DNA of 64,000 bases from Selenomonas sp. GTDB taxonomy: Bacteria; Bacillota_C; Negativicutes; Selenomonadales; Selenomonadaceae. The translations under genes and the position numbers were made by a program. How positions within the stretch are numbered: the stretch's first letter is position 1; every line of letters starts with the position of its first letter. The stretch lies in NCBI RefSeq assembly GCF_024699275.1, contig NZ_JAILPX010000047.1, forward strand, positions 1-64,000. Reading direction: 5' to 3'. The notes below the pieces were generated by a model. It did no database searches and was not told the DNA's origin. It saw only the letters and a program-made list of their open reading frames with translations. Shown in pieces: positions 53,217-62,859 of this stretch.

Positions 53217-55715
53217 TTATCTGTCTGTTGATTTCCCCAATTTAGCAGCCAAGCGCTGTGCCAGCAATGCATTAAACTCTTCTTTGCCCTGCTGAAAGGT
53301 GACTTCTACACAAATGACATAAACCGGGATGCTGATTCCCGCATGAATAACCTCCATCGGCACCTTTACCGCATCTTTTTCCGTAATTATGATGGCATCT
53401 GCCCCCATGCGTTCAGCCTGATGGAGAATGTCCGCCATTTCCTGCATACTGTAGTCATGATGATCCGGATAGCGCAAGCTTTCTAAAATCACGACCCCCA
53501 AATCGGACAGCGTCTGCTCAAAGGATGCAGGATTGCCGATGGCAGATACTGCCATAATCTGCTTGCCACACATCTGATTCACATCAATTCCATCGCCAGC
53601 AATATCCACATACCATTCAGCCAGGGGAATAAAGCGCCGCGGCTGATGAATACTCTCCACCACCTGGGCGGCTTCATTGTATCGATGCACCACGTCCCGG
53701 ATGTATTCCCGGGATCCCTTAGCCGCCTGGTCTACCTTGGTCAGCAAGCATACATCTGCCCTGTTGATATGCGAAATCGGTTCACGCAGCGTTCCCCGAG
53801 GCAGCATATAGCCATTGCCAAAGACATTGACAGCATCCACCAGCAGAATATCCATATCCCGCTCCAATTGCCAGTGCTGAAAACCATCGTCCAGGATTGC
53901 TACCTGGGCACCAAAATGCTCTATGGCATACTGCCCTGTAACCGAGCGGTCGGCACCAATAAGCACTGGCACCTCCGGCAGGTGTTTAGCCAGCATGAAG
54001 GCCTCATCGCCAGCGTCTGCTGCCGTCATATGAAGCCGTTCACCATCGGATACAATACCGATTTTTCCATGCCACTTGGCCCGATAGCCACGATTAAGGA
54101 TGACCACCTTATACCCCATATCCCGAATATCACTGGCCAGGCGCTGCGCCGTAGGGGTCTTACCGGTACCGCCTACCGTCACATTGCCCAAACTGATAAC
54201 AAAACAAGCCAAACTCTTCTGGCTGAACACACCATGGCGATATCCCCATAACTTAATGTCCACCAACAAAGCGTACACCCTGGAAAAGCCATAAAGGATA
54301 GCCGTCAGTACATGTTCCAGAACACCATCCACTTCTTTCAGATGTACCAAATCAATAAAGTACGTCTGGAAATTATTGATTTTCTGGGTAGACCGGGCGC
54401 GTTGACGATTTTCCGGACTGCTTTCATACGTCTCCAATGTTTCCCGCAAAATGAGGGCGGACTTATGGGAAGCGCCTTTATTCTCGCCGACAATCGACAG
54501 GGTTTCGGCTTCCAATCGATGACGATGCGCCGGATCATCAAAGAGTTTTACCGTTTCCGCTGCCAGTTCCTGTTCATTATCCACCGTGATACAGGCATCC
54601 CGTTTCTTGAATAGGGCGTGGGTATCCTTAAAGTTAAACATGTAATGGCCAACGATAATCGCCTTGCCATGGGCCGCAGGCTCCAGGATGTTATGCCCGC
54701 CATGGGGAATCAGGCTCCCGCCCACATAGACCACATCGCCCACACTATAGACCTTGCCCAGTTCACCGATGGTATCCAAAATCACAACATCTGCGTCCTG
54801 AGGACCTTGCTCCTGTTGTTTCGTACGGGTAGTCACCGAAAAACCCGCCCGCTTGCAAAGGTGAATGACCTCTTGGGTACGGAGCAATTCCCGAGGTGCA
54901 ATTACCAGTTTAGCCTGACTGTGTTTCTCCCGCACAGCCTGAAAGGCCTTGAGCACAAAGTCCTCTTCACCACGATGGGTGGAACCGGCCAGGAAAATAC
55001 CCTGCGCCTTTTCCAGCCCCATTTCCCTGATGATTGCTGCTTTTTCTGCAGGGCTTACATCCGTATAGGTCTGGTCAAACTTGGTATTTCCCGTCACCGT
55101 CACCAGCTCCGACTTAGCTCCTAAACGCATGATATAATCTGCATCGATATCGGACTGCATGGCAAATTTGGTCACCGTACCAATCATATCCGTCAACAGG
55201 CTATTGAGGTATTTGTACTGCTTCACACTGCGATCACTGATACGGCCATTGACCATCATGACCGGAATATGCAGTTGCCGGGCAGTCTTCAGGAAATTCG
55301 GCCATAGCTCTGTTTCCACAGGCAGGAACACACGCGGGTGAATACGCCGCAACACGCTGCCAGCCAAAATTGGCAAATCCAATGGAAAGTAAATAATGGC
55401 ATCTGCATCCTTGATGATGCGATTCGCCATTTCGTAGCCACTGGTGGTCACCACCGAGACTAAAATAGGTGTCTGGGGGAATTCCTTATGAAATTCCTTA
55501 ATCAAAGGACTAGTAGCCACAATTTCACCGACTGAAGCCGCATGCACCCATATACAGTGCTTTTTGGCAACCTTTTCCAAAGTGTGCTGCGGATAAAATC
55601 CCAAACTTTGACGAATACGCTCCACAAAGCCTTTTTCCCGGACGGAACGTATCATAAACACCGGTATGATCAATATGACGACCAGAATCGCCGCTAAGTT
55701 ATAGAGGATCTGCAT
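53217..55715 (-). CDS. Fused Kdo transferase - tetraacyldisaccharide 4'-kinase (WaaA-LpxK)
   Basis: One uninterrupted 832-residue reading frame carries two enzymes. Residues 1 to about 430 are WaaA/KdtA (GT30): N-terminal membrane anchor, HAASVGE with Glu64, PVETELWPN, GGSLIPHGGHNILEP. Residues about 455-832 are LpxK: SLGNVTVGGTGKTPTA with Walker A GGTGKT at 515-520, VILNRGYRAKW, AILDDGFQHWQLERD and PDHHDYSMQEM. The first adds Kdo to the lipid A precursor and the second phosphorylates the 4' position, consecutive steps at the cytoplasmic face of the inner membrane. Lies between msbA and kdsB. Confidence 0.95.
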   Translation of the reverse strand: MQILYNLAAILVVILIIPVFMIRSVREKGFVERIRQSLGFYPQHTLEKVAKKHCIWVHAASVGEIVATSPLIKEFHKEFPQTPILVSVVTTSGYEMANRIIKDADAIIYFPLDLPILAGSVLRRIHPRVFLPVETELWPNFLKTARQLHIPVMMVNGRISDRSVKQYKYLNSLLTDMIGTVTKFAMQSDIDADYIMRLGAKSELVTVTGNTKFDQTYTDVSPAEKAAIIREMGLEKAQGIFLAGSTHRGEEDFVLKAFQAVREKHSQAKLVIAPRELLRTQEVIHLCKRAGFSVTTRTKQQEQGPQDADVVILDTIGELGKVYSVGDVVYVGGSLIPHGGHNILEPAAHGKAIIVGHYMFNFKDTHALFKKRDACITVDNEQELAAETVKLFDDPAHRHRLEAETLSIVGENKGASHKSALILRETLETYESSPENRQRARSTQKINNFQTYFIDLVHLKEVDGVLEHVLTAILYGFSRVYALLVDIKLWGYRHGVFSQKSLACFVISLGNVTVGGTGKTPTAQRLASDIRDMGYKVVILNRGYRAKWHGKIGIVSDGERLHMTAADAGDEAFMLAKHLPEVPVLIGADRSVTGQYAIEHFGAQVAILDDGFQHWQLERDMDILLVDAVNVFGNGYMLPRGTLREPISHINRADVCLLTKVDQAAKGSREYIRDVVHRYNEAAQVVESIHQPRRFIPLAEWYVDIAGDGIDVNQMCGKQIMAVSAIGNPASFEQTLSDLGVVILESLRYPDHHDYSMQEMADILHQAERMGADAIIITEKDAVKVPMEVIHAGISIPVYVICVEVTFQQGKEEFNALLAQRLAAKLGKSTDR

Positions 55716-55719
55716 TATA

Positions 55720-57462
55720 TTATGCCCCTTCTGTCACGGTTCCGCCACCGAACTGAATATTATAGAGATGGCTGTACAAGCCGCCCTGCTGTAAGAGCTC
55801 TTCATGGGTACCGTGTTCTTTTATCCTGCCGCCATCAATCACATAAATTTGATCGGCATTAAATATCGTGGACAGACGATGAGCAATCACAAAGGAAGTC
55901 CGGCCCACCATCAAGCGGTCCAATGCTGCCTGCACGATTTTTTCACTTTCTGTATCCAAAGCCGAAGTGGCCTCATCCAGAATCAAGATCTGCGGATTCT
56001 TAAGAATTGCCCGGGCGATGGCCATGCGCTGCCGCTGACCACCGGAGAGATTCAATCCCCGCTCCCCAATAGGCGTGTCATACCCTTGAGGCAGTTCCCG
56101 AATAAAGCTATCCGCATTTGCGGCCTTAGCCGCCTCAATGACTTCCTCATCTGTGGCATCCAAACGCCCATAGCGAATGTTTTCCCTTACCGTAGTGGAA
56201 AACAACATGGTTTCCTGGGGTACGATACCAATCTGCTCCCGCAAGGACGCCAATCTAACCTCCCGGATATCATGGCCATCAATGGCGATGGAACCGCCAT
56301 TGATCTCGTAGAATCGGGGAATCAGATTCGCAATGGTAGACTTACCTGCACCACTGGGACCAACAAAGGCTATCATCTGGCCAGGCTTAACATCCAGGGA
56401 CACATCTTCCAGAGCATTAACCCCTTCCTTGTAACCAAAGGTCACATGCTTGACTTCCACATGTCCCTTGATCTTCGGCAGACTCTCAGCGCCCTCCTTA
56501 TCCCCAATGGGCTCTGGCATATCGATAACCGCAAAGACACGATCAACGGCCGCCATAGCCCGCTGCAGATTACCGTAAACACGTGCCAGCCGTTTTACCG
56601 GATTAGCCAGGTTTACCGCATAAGTTAAAAAGGCCACCAAGGCACCGGCAGTCATTTGACCATTGACCACTTCATAACCGCCAAAACCCACGATAAATGT
56701 TACCGACACCGCTGCCAAGAACTCCACAGTAGGGGTAAGCAGACTGGTAAGCTGCACATTCTTCATGGCCGCCTGGAAATTCAAGATATTCTGATTGATA
56801 AACCGGCTAATTTCATAATCTTCCCGCACAAAGGATTTAACCACGCGAATGGAGGAAATGCTTTCCTGCAAAAGGGATGTAATATCCGCCGCCCGTTCCT
56901 GAATCACCGTCCCATTGCGCTTGAGCTTCCGGCCAAAGATTTTCATGGCTTGCCCCACCAACGGGATAACCACTAAAGTCAGCAGCGACAGTTTCCAGTC
57001 CAGATAAACCATCATGACAATGGACCCAATGAGAATAGAGCCCTCCGTCACCATCTCGATCAACTGGTCCACCAACGCCGACTGTATCGCAGCCACATCG
57101 TTTGTAATATAACTCATGGTTTCACCGGTTTGATGCTTGTCAAAATAGGCCATGGGCATGCGCTGGAATTTGCGGAACATCACTTCCCGGACATCGATAA
57201 CCACCTTTTGCCCAATATAGGACACCAGATAAGATTGACCATAATAGAATATTCCCCGAATCAGGAATACTATCACTATGCTGACACAGATGACATATAG
57301 CATCATCATATCCTTATCGGCCAGCACCTTATCCACCATATCCTTGATGATCCAAGGCAAATAAAGATTGCAGGCTGCCGCCACCACGATACAGACAATA
57401 GCCAGTCCCAGTTGTTTCAGATAGGGTCTGATATATTGCAGAAGACGTTTATAATTCTTCAT
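55720..57462 (-). CDS. msbA: Lipid A/phospholipid flippase MsbA-type ABC transporter
   Basis: A 580-residue half-transporter: six hydrophobic segments (to about 310) with the coupling-helix region, then an ATPase with Walker A GPSGAGKST, Q-loop VPQETMLF, signature LSGGQRQRMA and Walker B ILILDEATSALD. Its position between lpxB and waaA-lpxK supports MsbA, which flips core-lipid A across the inner membrane. The overall family (lipid A export or drug ABC) is certain; the substrate is inferred from context. Confidence 0.9.
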   Translation of the reverse strand: MKNYKRLLQYIRPYLKQLGLAIVCIVVAAACNLYLPWIIKDMVDKVLADKDMMMLYVICVSIVIVFLIRGIFYYGQSYLVSYIGQKVVIDVREVMFRKFQRMPMAYFDKHQTGETMSYITNDVAAIQSALVDQLIEMVTEGSILIGSIVMMVYLDWKLSLLTLVVIPLVGQAMKIFGRKLKRNGTVIQERAADITSLLQESISSIRVVKSFVREDYEISRFINQNILNFQAAMKNVQLTSLLTPTVEFLAAVSVTFIVGFGGYEVVNGQMTAGALVAFLTYAVNLANPVKRLARVYGNLQRAMAAVDRVFAVIDMPEPIGDKEGAESLPKIKGHVEVKHVTFGYKEGVNALEDVSLDVKPGQMIAFVGPSGAGKSTIANLIPRFYEINGGSIAIDGHDIREVRLASLREQIGIVPQETMLFSTTVRENIRYGRLDATDEEVIEAAKAANADSFIRELPQGYDTPIGERGLNLSGGQRQRMAIARAILKNPQILILDEATSALDTESEKIVQAALDRLMVGRTSFVIAHRLSTIFNADQIYVIDGGRIKEHGTHEELLQQGGLYSHLYNIQFGGGTVTEGA

Positions 57463-57479
57463 GTATTTCCCTCACTCAT

Positions 57480-58622
57480 TCAATTTGCTGCAAACTCCCG
57501 AGCAGCATTCAGGATTCGTTCTGCCACCCTGCCAGAAGCCCCCGGAGGGCCCAGTCTCTGACAAGCCAAATTCAATTTAGCTAACACTTCCTGTCGATGT
57601 GGCTCGCCAGGATATAGCCTTAACAGTTCCATAGCAATATTTTCAGGCGTAACTTCATCCTGCAAGAGTTCCCGCTGGAAGCTTTCCTGTAAGAGAATAT
57701 TCGGCAGGCTGAAATTATCCACATGTACCAGCAGCTTACCGATGGCATAAGATACAGGTGACAAACGATAGAGCACCACACAGGGCAGCCCCAAAAGGGC
57801 AGCCTCCATCACCACTGTCCCCGATGTCGCCATGGCAGCATCGGCTGCGCCCATCAGACTGTAACGCTTATCATTGGTCAACGTTACCGCTATACCAGCC
57901 TTGGCAATTAATTCCTCAATCCGCGCCCGGCTTACCGTGTCCGCCACAGGAAGATAAAACACCGTGTCCGGCCTGCTTGCCAGCAAAGTCTTTGCCCCAG
58001 CCAGCATAGAGGGCAATAACAACTCAATCTCCTGCTTGCGGCTTCCCGGCAGTAACAGCACAGAAACCTTATCCTCAGGCATATTGAAAAAACGCCGGGC
58101 TTTCTCTCGGGGCATTTCTGCCCGTACTGCATCTACCAAGGGATTTCCCACAAAGGAAATCTTGGCCCCTGCAGCTTCATAAACGGGCAATTCATGCGGA
58201 AAAATCGCAATGAATTCATCCGCAATCTCCGCACAGGTCTTCGCCCTTCCTTTTCGCCAGGCCCAGGCCGACGGTGGGATATAGGAAAAGACAGGAATCC
58301 CCAGCTTTTTGGCCCGCTTTGCCAGCCGCCAATTAAAATCAGGATAATCGATAAGCACCAACATATCCGGCTTTTCCTGCCGCATAAACTCCGTCAAATC
58401 CGTTAACAGCTTAAAAATACGGCGAATATTTACAAGGACCTCCCAAATGCCCATAACGCTATAATCAGCAAAATTCTGCCGCAAACGCACGCCAGCTTCC
58501 TCCATGCGGCTGCCACCAAAACCGATGAGTTCCGTGGCTGGTGCCATAGACAGGATTGCCCGGGCAATATTCTCACCGTGTACATCCCCCGAAGCCTCAC
58601 CAGCGGAAAGCATGATTTTCAT
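57480..58622 (-). CDS. lpxB: Lipid-A-disaccharide synthase
   Basis: A 380-residue GT19 enzyme that joins UDP-diacylglucosamine and lipid X. AGEASGDVHG and GFGGSRMEEAG are at the N-terminus, YIPPSAWAWRKGRA in the middle and ATSGTVVMEAALLGLPCVVLYR in the donor site. The ATG at 58622 has AGGAGG 8 bases upstream; a longer frame to 58670 is not needed. It is preceded by a terminator-like structure, so it may have its own promoter. Confidence 0.96.
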   Translation of the reverse strand: MKIMLSAGEASGDVHGENIARAILSMAPATELIGFGGSRMEEAGVRLRQNFADYSVMGIWEVLVNIRRIFKLLTDLTEFMRQEKPDMLVLIDYPDFNWRLAKRAKKLGIPVFSYIPPSAWAWRKGRAKTCAEIADEFIAIFPHELPVYEAAGAKISFVGNPLVDAVRAEMPREKARRFFNMPEDKVSVLLLPGSRKQEIELLLPSMLAGAKTLLASRPDTVFYLPVADTVSRARIEELIAKAGIAVTLTNDKRYSLMGAADAAMATSGTVVMEAALLGLPCVVLYRLSPVSYAIGKLLVHVDNFSLPNILLQESFQRELLQDEVTPENIAMELLRLYPGEPHRQEVLAKLNLACQRLGPPGASGRVAERILNAAREFAAN

Positions 58623-58675
58623 GGGCTGTCCTCCTTTTTCAACACTAAGCCAATCTATATTGTAACACACTCAAG

Positions 58676-58699
58676 CTGAAAAATCTCTTGATTTTTCAG
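58676..58699 (-). other. Stem-loop in the lpxI-lpxB gap
   Basis: CTGAAAAATC (58676-58685) and GATTTTTCAG (58690-58699) form a 10-bp perfect stem with a 4-base loop, 54 bp upstream of lpxB. No terminator T-run. Could be an operator or mRNA structure. Confidence 0.5.
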
Positions 58700-58758
58700 T
58701 AACTCCTGCAAAGCTAAAAAAATGAGTTCCTTTGCCCCACCTATAGAGATTTCATAGC

Positions 58759-58795
58759 AAAAAACGCCGAGCACACATTTCTGCATCCCCGACGT
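58759..58795 (-). terminator. Terminator-like hairpin after lpxI
   Basis: On the minus strand ACGTCG (58790-58795) pairs with CGGCGT (58764-58769, one G-T pair), followed by six T. Lies 13 bp after the lpxI stop, within the lipid A gene array, and probably gives partial termination. Confidence 0.65.
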
Positions 58796-58807
58796 GTCAT
58801 CATTTCA

Positions 58808-59611
58808 TTACATAGCCATGATGGTAATATCGTTGGCTTCCGCTAAGTCGATAACCGCTTCACGCTCTGCCAAAAGCGTAGCATCCGCCTCAATGACCAA
58901 AGCCCTCGCCCCGGTTTCCACCATCATCTGCAAAGTCTTTAAGCCTACAGTTGGCACATCAAAACGGCTGTCCTGTGCAGGTTTAGCCACTTTGGCCACC
59001 ACAGCACCGCCGCCAGCTAGTTTCCCTCCACGTAAAATGCAGGCATCTGTTCCCTCGATTGCCTCCAGCGCCATCACCGCCATATCCTTCACGACAACAG
59101 TCTGCCCCACATCCATACGACCGATTTCCTTAGCCATTTGAAAACCGAATTCCATATCCCGGCGCTCAGCTTCTGTTGGCTGCCTCCGGGTTAAAACACC
59201 TTTGCCCGGCATCAACTTGCGGATAAGTTCCGTTTGGTCAAAGACCTCTACATCAATCTTCTTGAGCTCCTCAATAATGGCTAACATGATGGTATCATCT
59301 TTTCTATCCGGAACCCGCATGAGAATCTGCATAGCCTTCAAATCCGGCAAAGCTCTCTTGGCAAACAAAAGCTCCTTGGTAACCTTCCCAATCATGGTTA
59401 CCTTATGGATGTCATTCTGCCGTAGATGCTTAAGTATCTTCCCTACTTTCAAGACATTGATTTCCCGATAATCATCTGCGTAATCCTTCAACCGGGCATC
59501 GGTATCTTTAAGAAGTGCCACGGCATAGACCTCATAGCCCAGCTCCTTGGCTGCCCGGGCAATCTCCACCGGCAGAGATCCTATCCCCGCTAAAAGTCCA
59601 ATCCGCTCCAT
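58808..59611 (-). CDS. lpxI: UDP-2,3-diacylglucosamine pyrophosphatase LpxI
   Basis: A 267-residue protein of the LpxI (DUF1009) family, the alternative to LpxH for making lipid X from UDP-2,3-diacylglucosamine. Recognisable are IGLLAGIGSLPVEIARAAK, TMIGKVTKELLF, VLTRRQPTEAERRD and GTDACILRGGKLAGGGAVVAK (read in parts). The ATG at 59611 has GGAGG 6 bases upstream. It lies between lpxA and lpxB, its pathway neighbours. No LpxH gene is seen in the window. Confidence 0.94.
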   Translation of the reverse strand: MERIGLLAGIGSLPVEIARAAKELGYEVYAVALLKDTDARLKDYADDYREINVLKVGKILKHLRQNDIHKVTMIGKVTKELLFAKRALPDLKAMQILMRVPDRKDDTIMLAIIEELKKIDVEVFDQTELIRKLMPGKGVLTRRQPTEAERRDMEFGFQMAKEIGRMDVGQTVVVKDMAVMALEAIEGTDACILRGGKLAGGGAVVAKVAKPAQDSRFDVPTVGLKTLQMMVETGARALVIEADATLLAEREAVIDLAEANDITIMAM

Positions 59612-59645
59612 GACCATCCTCCGTATCTATTCATCCTATGCCCAC

Positions 59646-60464
59646 TTAAACCCGGTCATCCCGGCGTTCGCGGCATATCCCCCGGTCTGCATTACGCAGG
59701 AAGCGCAGGATATGATCCACCTCTTCACAAGCGGGAACCTCCTGTTCAATAACGCTTACCGCCTGCTGCAACGTCAAGCCTGAACGGTAGAGAACCTTAT
59801 ACGCCTGTTTGATACTGCGGCGGGCCGCCGGCTCAATTCCTGCCCGAGACATACCTACAGCGTTCAAACCAGCCACCTTAGCTGGCTGCCCGGCGACAAT
59901 CGTGAAGGGCACGACATCCTGTACCAGACGGCTCATACCACCGATCATGGCATTGCGTCCGATTTTCACAAACTGATGTACCCCTGTCATGCCGCCAATA
60001 ACAGCCCGGTCTTCCACCACTGCATGACCTGCCAAACTTGCCACATTGGACATGATTACCCGATTGCCTACCACGCAATTATGGGCTACATGTGTCAACG
60101 CCATCAGCAGACAATCATTACCTATACGGGTTTCCTCTCCTTCACCAGTAGCCCGGTGTACCGTTGCCCCTTCCCGGATTACGGTCCTGTCCCCGATACT
60201 GGTATAACTTTTTTCTCCCTTGAATTTGAGATCCTGTGGTTCTTCACCAATAGAAGCCCCTTGATAGATATGACATTCCCGACCAATTTTCGTCCAGCCC
60301 GTAATGACCACATGGGGACCCACGATGGTATTTTCACCAATTTCTACATTGGTGCCGATAACACTATAGGGACCAATCTTTACACCAGCAGCAATCTTAG
60401 CTCCATCCTCAATAATCGCCGTGGGATGTATCTGCGCCTCTGCATGAATAGTTTCCGCACTCAT
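59646..60464 (-). CDS. lpxA: UDP-N-acetylglucosamine acyltransferase
   Basis: A 272-residue trimeric left-handed beta-helix enzyme that adds the first acyl chain in lipid A synthesis. Hexapeptide repeats fill residues 10-190 (IHPTAIIEDGAKIAAGVKIG). HRATGEGEETRIGN with the catalytic-site His and GVHQFVKIGRNAMIGG are family marks; a helical C-terminal domain follows. Upstream, 60465-60642 (178 bp) holds no gene and no clear terminator. Confidence 0.96.
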   Translation of the reverse strand: MSAETIHAEAQIHPTAIIEDGAKIAAGVKIGPYSVIGTNVEIGENTIVGPHVVITGWTKIGRECHIYQGASIGEEPQDLKFKGEKSYTSIGDRTVIREGATVHRATGEGEETRIGNDCLLMALTHVAHNCVVGNRVIMSNVASLAGHAVVEDRAVIGGMTGVHQFVKIGRNAMIGGMSRLVQDVVPFTIVAGQPAKVAGLNAVGMSRAGIEPAARRSIKQAYKVLYRSGLTLQQAVSVIEQEVPACEEVDHILRFLRNADRGICRERRDDRV

Positions 60465-60642
60465 CTGCTACAACTCCTTATAATACCGCAAGGACAACCC
60501 CGCCTAACGGTCTAATCCTAGTCTTTGCTCTGTCTTTCCTAATATACTCCAAAATTGACCGCTACATCTCTCTCTCAATCCATCAGCAAATTTAGGCATA
60601 ATTCGAGTTGAACAAAGATTATCTTCCAAATTTAACCAAAAA

Positions 60643-61083
60643 TCACATATTCTCTTCTTTTTTCATGGCAAACTTGAAATCTGCAGAGGCGGCCAGTTCA
60701 TCTCCTACATAGCCATCACAATGCAACAGACCAAAATCCCCGCGAACCTTGACGATGTGTGCTTTGGTAACCAACTGATCCCCAGGCACCACGGGCCGTT
60801 TGAACTTGATATTTTCCATCCCACCGAACATGGCAATCTTCCCCCGATGCTCCTCCGGATACAACATGGCCACACCGCCCACCTGGGCCATAGCCTCTAA
60901 AATCAATACGCCCGGCATAATAGGGTGCCCAGGAAAATGGCCGGCAAACTGTGGCTCATTCATGGTGATATTCTTAATCCCCGTAGCCGACTTAAAGGGC
61001 TCAATTTCTATAATACGATCCACCAACAACATAGGCGGACGATGGGGTAAAATCTTCATAATGTCCGTAATTTCCAATACCAT
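60643..61083 (-). CDS. fabZ: 3-hydroxyacyl-ACP dehydratase FabZ
   Basis: A 146-residue hot-dog fold dehydratase. Catalytic His and Glu are in HFPGHPIMPGVLILEAMAQ (read as GHPIMPG and EAMAQ); HRPPMLLVDRI is the N-terminal signature. It dehydrates 3-hydroxyacyl-ACP, the substrate shared with LpxA/LpxD, so the balance between fatty acids and lipid A can be set here. GAGGG precedes the ATG. Confidence 0.96.
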   Translation of the reverse strand: MVLEITDIMKILPHRPPMLLVDRIIEIEPFKSATGIKNITMNEPQFAGHFPGHPIMPGVLILEAMAQVGGVAMLYPEEHRGKIAMFGGMENIKFKRPVVPGDQLVTKAHIVKVRGDFGLLHCDGYVGDELAASADFKFAMKKEENM

Positions 61084-61113
61084 TGCAATTCCCTCTTCCT
61101 GTATATTTCTCCA

Positions 61114-61941
61114 TTAACCAAGATTTTCCAACAATTTTTTTGCTAAACGCGTATTCAGTGCATGGCCAGAAGCCACAGCAACCACATGACCACGAATTGG
61201 ACCTGCCAAACGCAAATCACCAATAACATCCAGAATTTTATGACGCACCAATTCATCTTCAAAATGCAGGGGATTCAGCCAGCCTTCATCATTGTACACA
61301 ATAACGCTTTCCAGCGTCCCCCCAAGCCCGAGGCCCATGCTGCGCAAGGCTTCAATCTCCTTTTCATAAGCAATGGTACGGGCCGAAGCAATCTCCTGCT
61401 CATATAGTTCCGGGCTGATTTCAAAATTCTCATACTGAATACCGATAAGCTTATGTGGATTCACCGAGGTAAAGCTCACACGAAATCCATCATAGGGCAA
61501 AACCATCACAAAACGATTATGTTCATCATCATCAATACGGTAAACCTTATCCACCACGATTTCCCGTCGTTCTGCCGCCAGTTCCTTTACCCCCGCTGAC
61601 CTGATAGTATGGAAGAACGCCAGCGAAGAACCATCTGCCACCGGGGGTTCCTCCGCATCAAGTTCAATATAGCAATTATCGATATTCAAGGCATGAAAAG
61701 CACTCATCAGATGCTCAATGGTAAACACCTTACAGCCGTTTTCCTCCACAGTTGTAGCCCGCATTGTGGACGTAACATTCGCAGCAGTAGCATGAATCTT
61801 TGGATTTCCATCTAAATCCATCCGCACAAATACCAAACCTGTATTTGCAGGTGCCGGTTTCATTACCATTTGCACTTCCCGCCCCGAATGAAGGCCAATA
61901 CCTTTATAAACAGCTTCAGCCGCCAATGTAGTCTGTTGCAA
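61114..61941 (-). CDS. lpxC: UDP-3-O-acyl-N-acetylglucosamine deacetylase
   Basis: A 275-residue zinc-dependent deacetylase for the committed step of lipid A synthesis. Zinc ligands are visible in TIEHLMSAFHAL (His), HKILDVIGDL (His and Asp), with the general-base/acid His in GHVVAVASGHALN. TTG start at 61941 with GGGAGG upstream. Single-domain form; many Bacteroidetes fuse it to FabZ, but here fabZ is a separate gene 31 bp downstream. Confidence 0.96.
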   Translation of the reverse strand: MQQTTLAAEAVYKGIGLHSGREVQMVMKPAPANTGLVFVRMDLDGNPKIHATAANVTSTMRATTVEENGCKVFTIEHLMSAFHALNIDNCYIELDAEEPPVADGSSLAFFHTIRSAGVKELAAERREIVVDKVYRIDDDEHNRFVMVLPYDGFRVSFTSVNPHKLIGIQYENFEISPELYEQEIASARTIAYEKEIEALRSMGLGLGGTLESVIVYNDEGWLNPLHFEDELVRHKILDVIGDLRLAGPIRGHVVAVASGHALNTRLAKKLLENLG

Positions 61942-61961
61942 ATCTCTTCCTCCCGAATCTT

Positions 61962-62855
61962 TTAATCCAACTGGGTAAAATCTATATCCGTGTACTCTTC
62001 TCGAATGGACTTCCAGCGATCATGAAGCCAAAACCACTCTTCCGGGTATTTCCGCACGTGTTCCTCGATAGCCTTATTGATTAGTTGGGTAGCACGTTTG
62101 ATATCCTCGCGTTTATCTTGGGTTTTCTCCACATAAAAAGGACCTTCCACCAGCAGTGTATGAAACCCTTTTTCATCCCGATGCATAAAAGACGTAAAGA
62201 TTGGCACCCCTTGGAATCTAGCCATAGAAGCCGCTCCCGGCGTAGTATTGGTCGGCTGACCAAAAAAATCCAACACAATACCATCATGCCGGTTGGTATC
62301 CTGATCCATAATCAAACCAATGGCCCAGCCTTTTTTCAGCATGGCAAACATTTCCCGCACCCCGGTCTTATAAGTAATATGCATACCAATCATGGTGCGA
62401 TACTCATTGATGAAACGGTCAGCCGCCGAATCTTTTTGTTTCATTGCCACGCCCACCAAAGGAATTCCTGCCATAGCAAAGGCACCTCCCATAAGTTCCC
62501 AATTGCCACTATGCGCAGCAGCAATCACAGCACCTTTACCAGCAGCCATACCTTGTTGCAATTTTTCCAAACCCTCAATATGAACATATCTCTGCGGATT
62601 CTTTTTGATAAGAGGAAAGCGTAACACTTCAAATAGCATAGGCCCAAAACGGACCGTACTTTCTTTCGCTATGCAGACAGCCTCTCGATCATCTATGCCC
62701 AAGCACATCTTTATCTGTTTGATGGCCATATTCTTCCGCTTCTGGGGAACCACCAGCCAGGCAATGTTTCCCAGCAACTGCCCCAAAACTTCACATCCCC
62801 CTCTGGGCAAGCAGCAAACCAGCCAGCTTATGGCTTTTAAAACATAGTACAACAA
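61962..62855 (-). CDS. Lipid A late acyltransferase, LpxL/HtrB family (copy 2)
   Basis: A 297-residue acyltransferase with N-terminal membrane anchor, the HxxxxE motif in AAHSGNWELMGGAF, a GLIMDQDTNRHDGIVLDFFG block (in parts) and the C-terminal WFWLHDRWKS. Start appears to be TTG at 62855 (GAGGG upstream). Lies between lpxD and lpxC, unlike copy 1, which lies in the lpt-kds part. Probably a Kdo-dependent secondary acyltransferase. Confidence 0.9.
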   Translation of the reverse strand: MLYYVLKAISWLVCCLPRGGCEVLGQLLGNIAWLVVPQKRKNMAIKQIKMCLGIDDREAVCIAKESTVRFGPMLFEVLRFPLIKKNPQRYVHIEGLEKLQQGMAAGKGAVIAAAHSGNWELMGGAFAMAGIPLVGVAMKQKDSAADRFINEYRTMIGMHITYKTGVREMFAMLKKGWAIGLIMDQDTNRHDGIVLDFFGQPTNTTPGAASMARFQGVPIFTSFMHRDEKGFHTLLVEGPFYVEKTQDKREDIKRATQLINKAIEEHVRKYPEEWFWLHDRWKSIREEYTDIDFTQLD

Positions 62856-62859
62856 CGTC

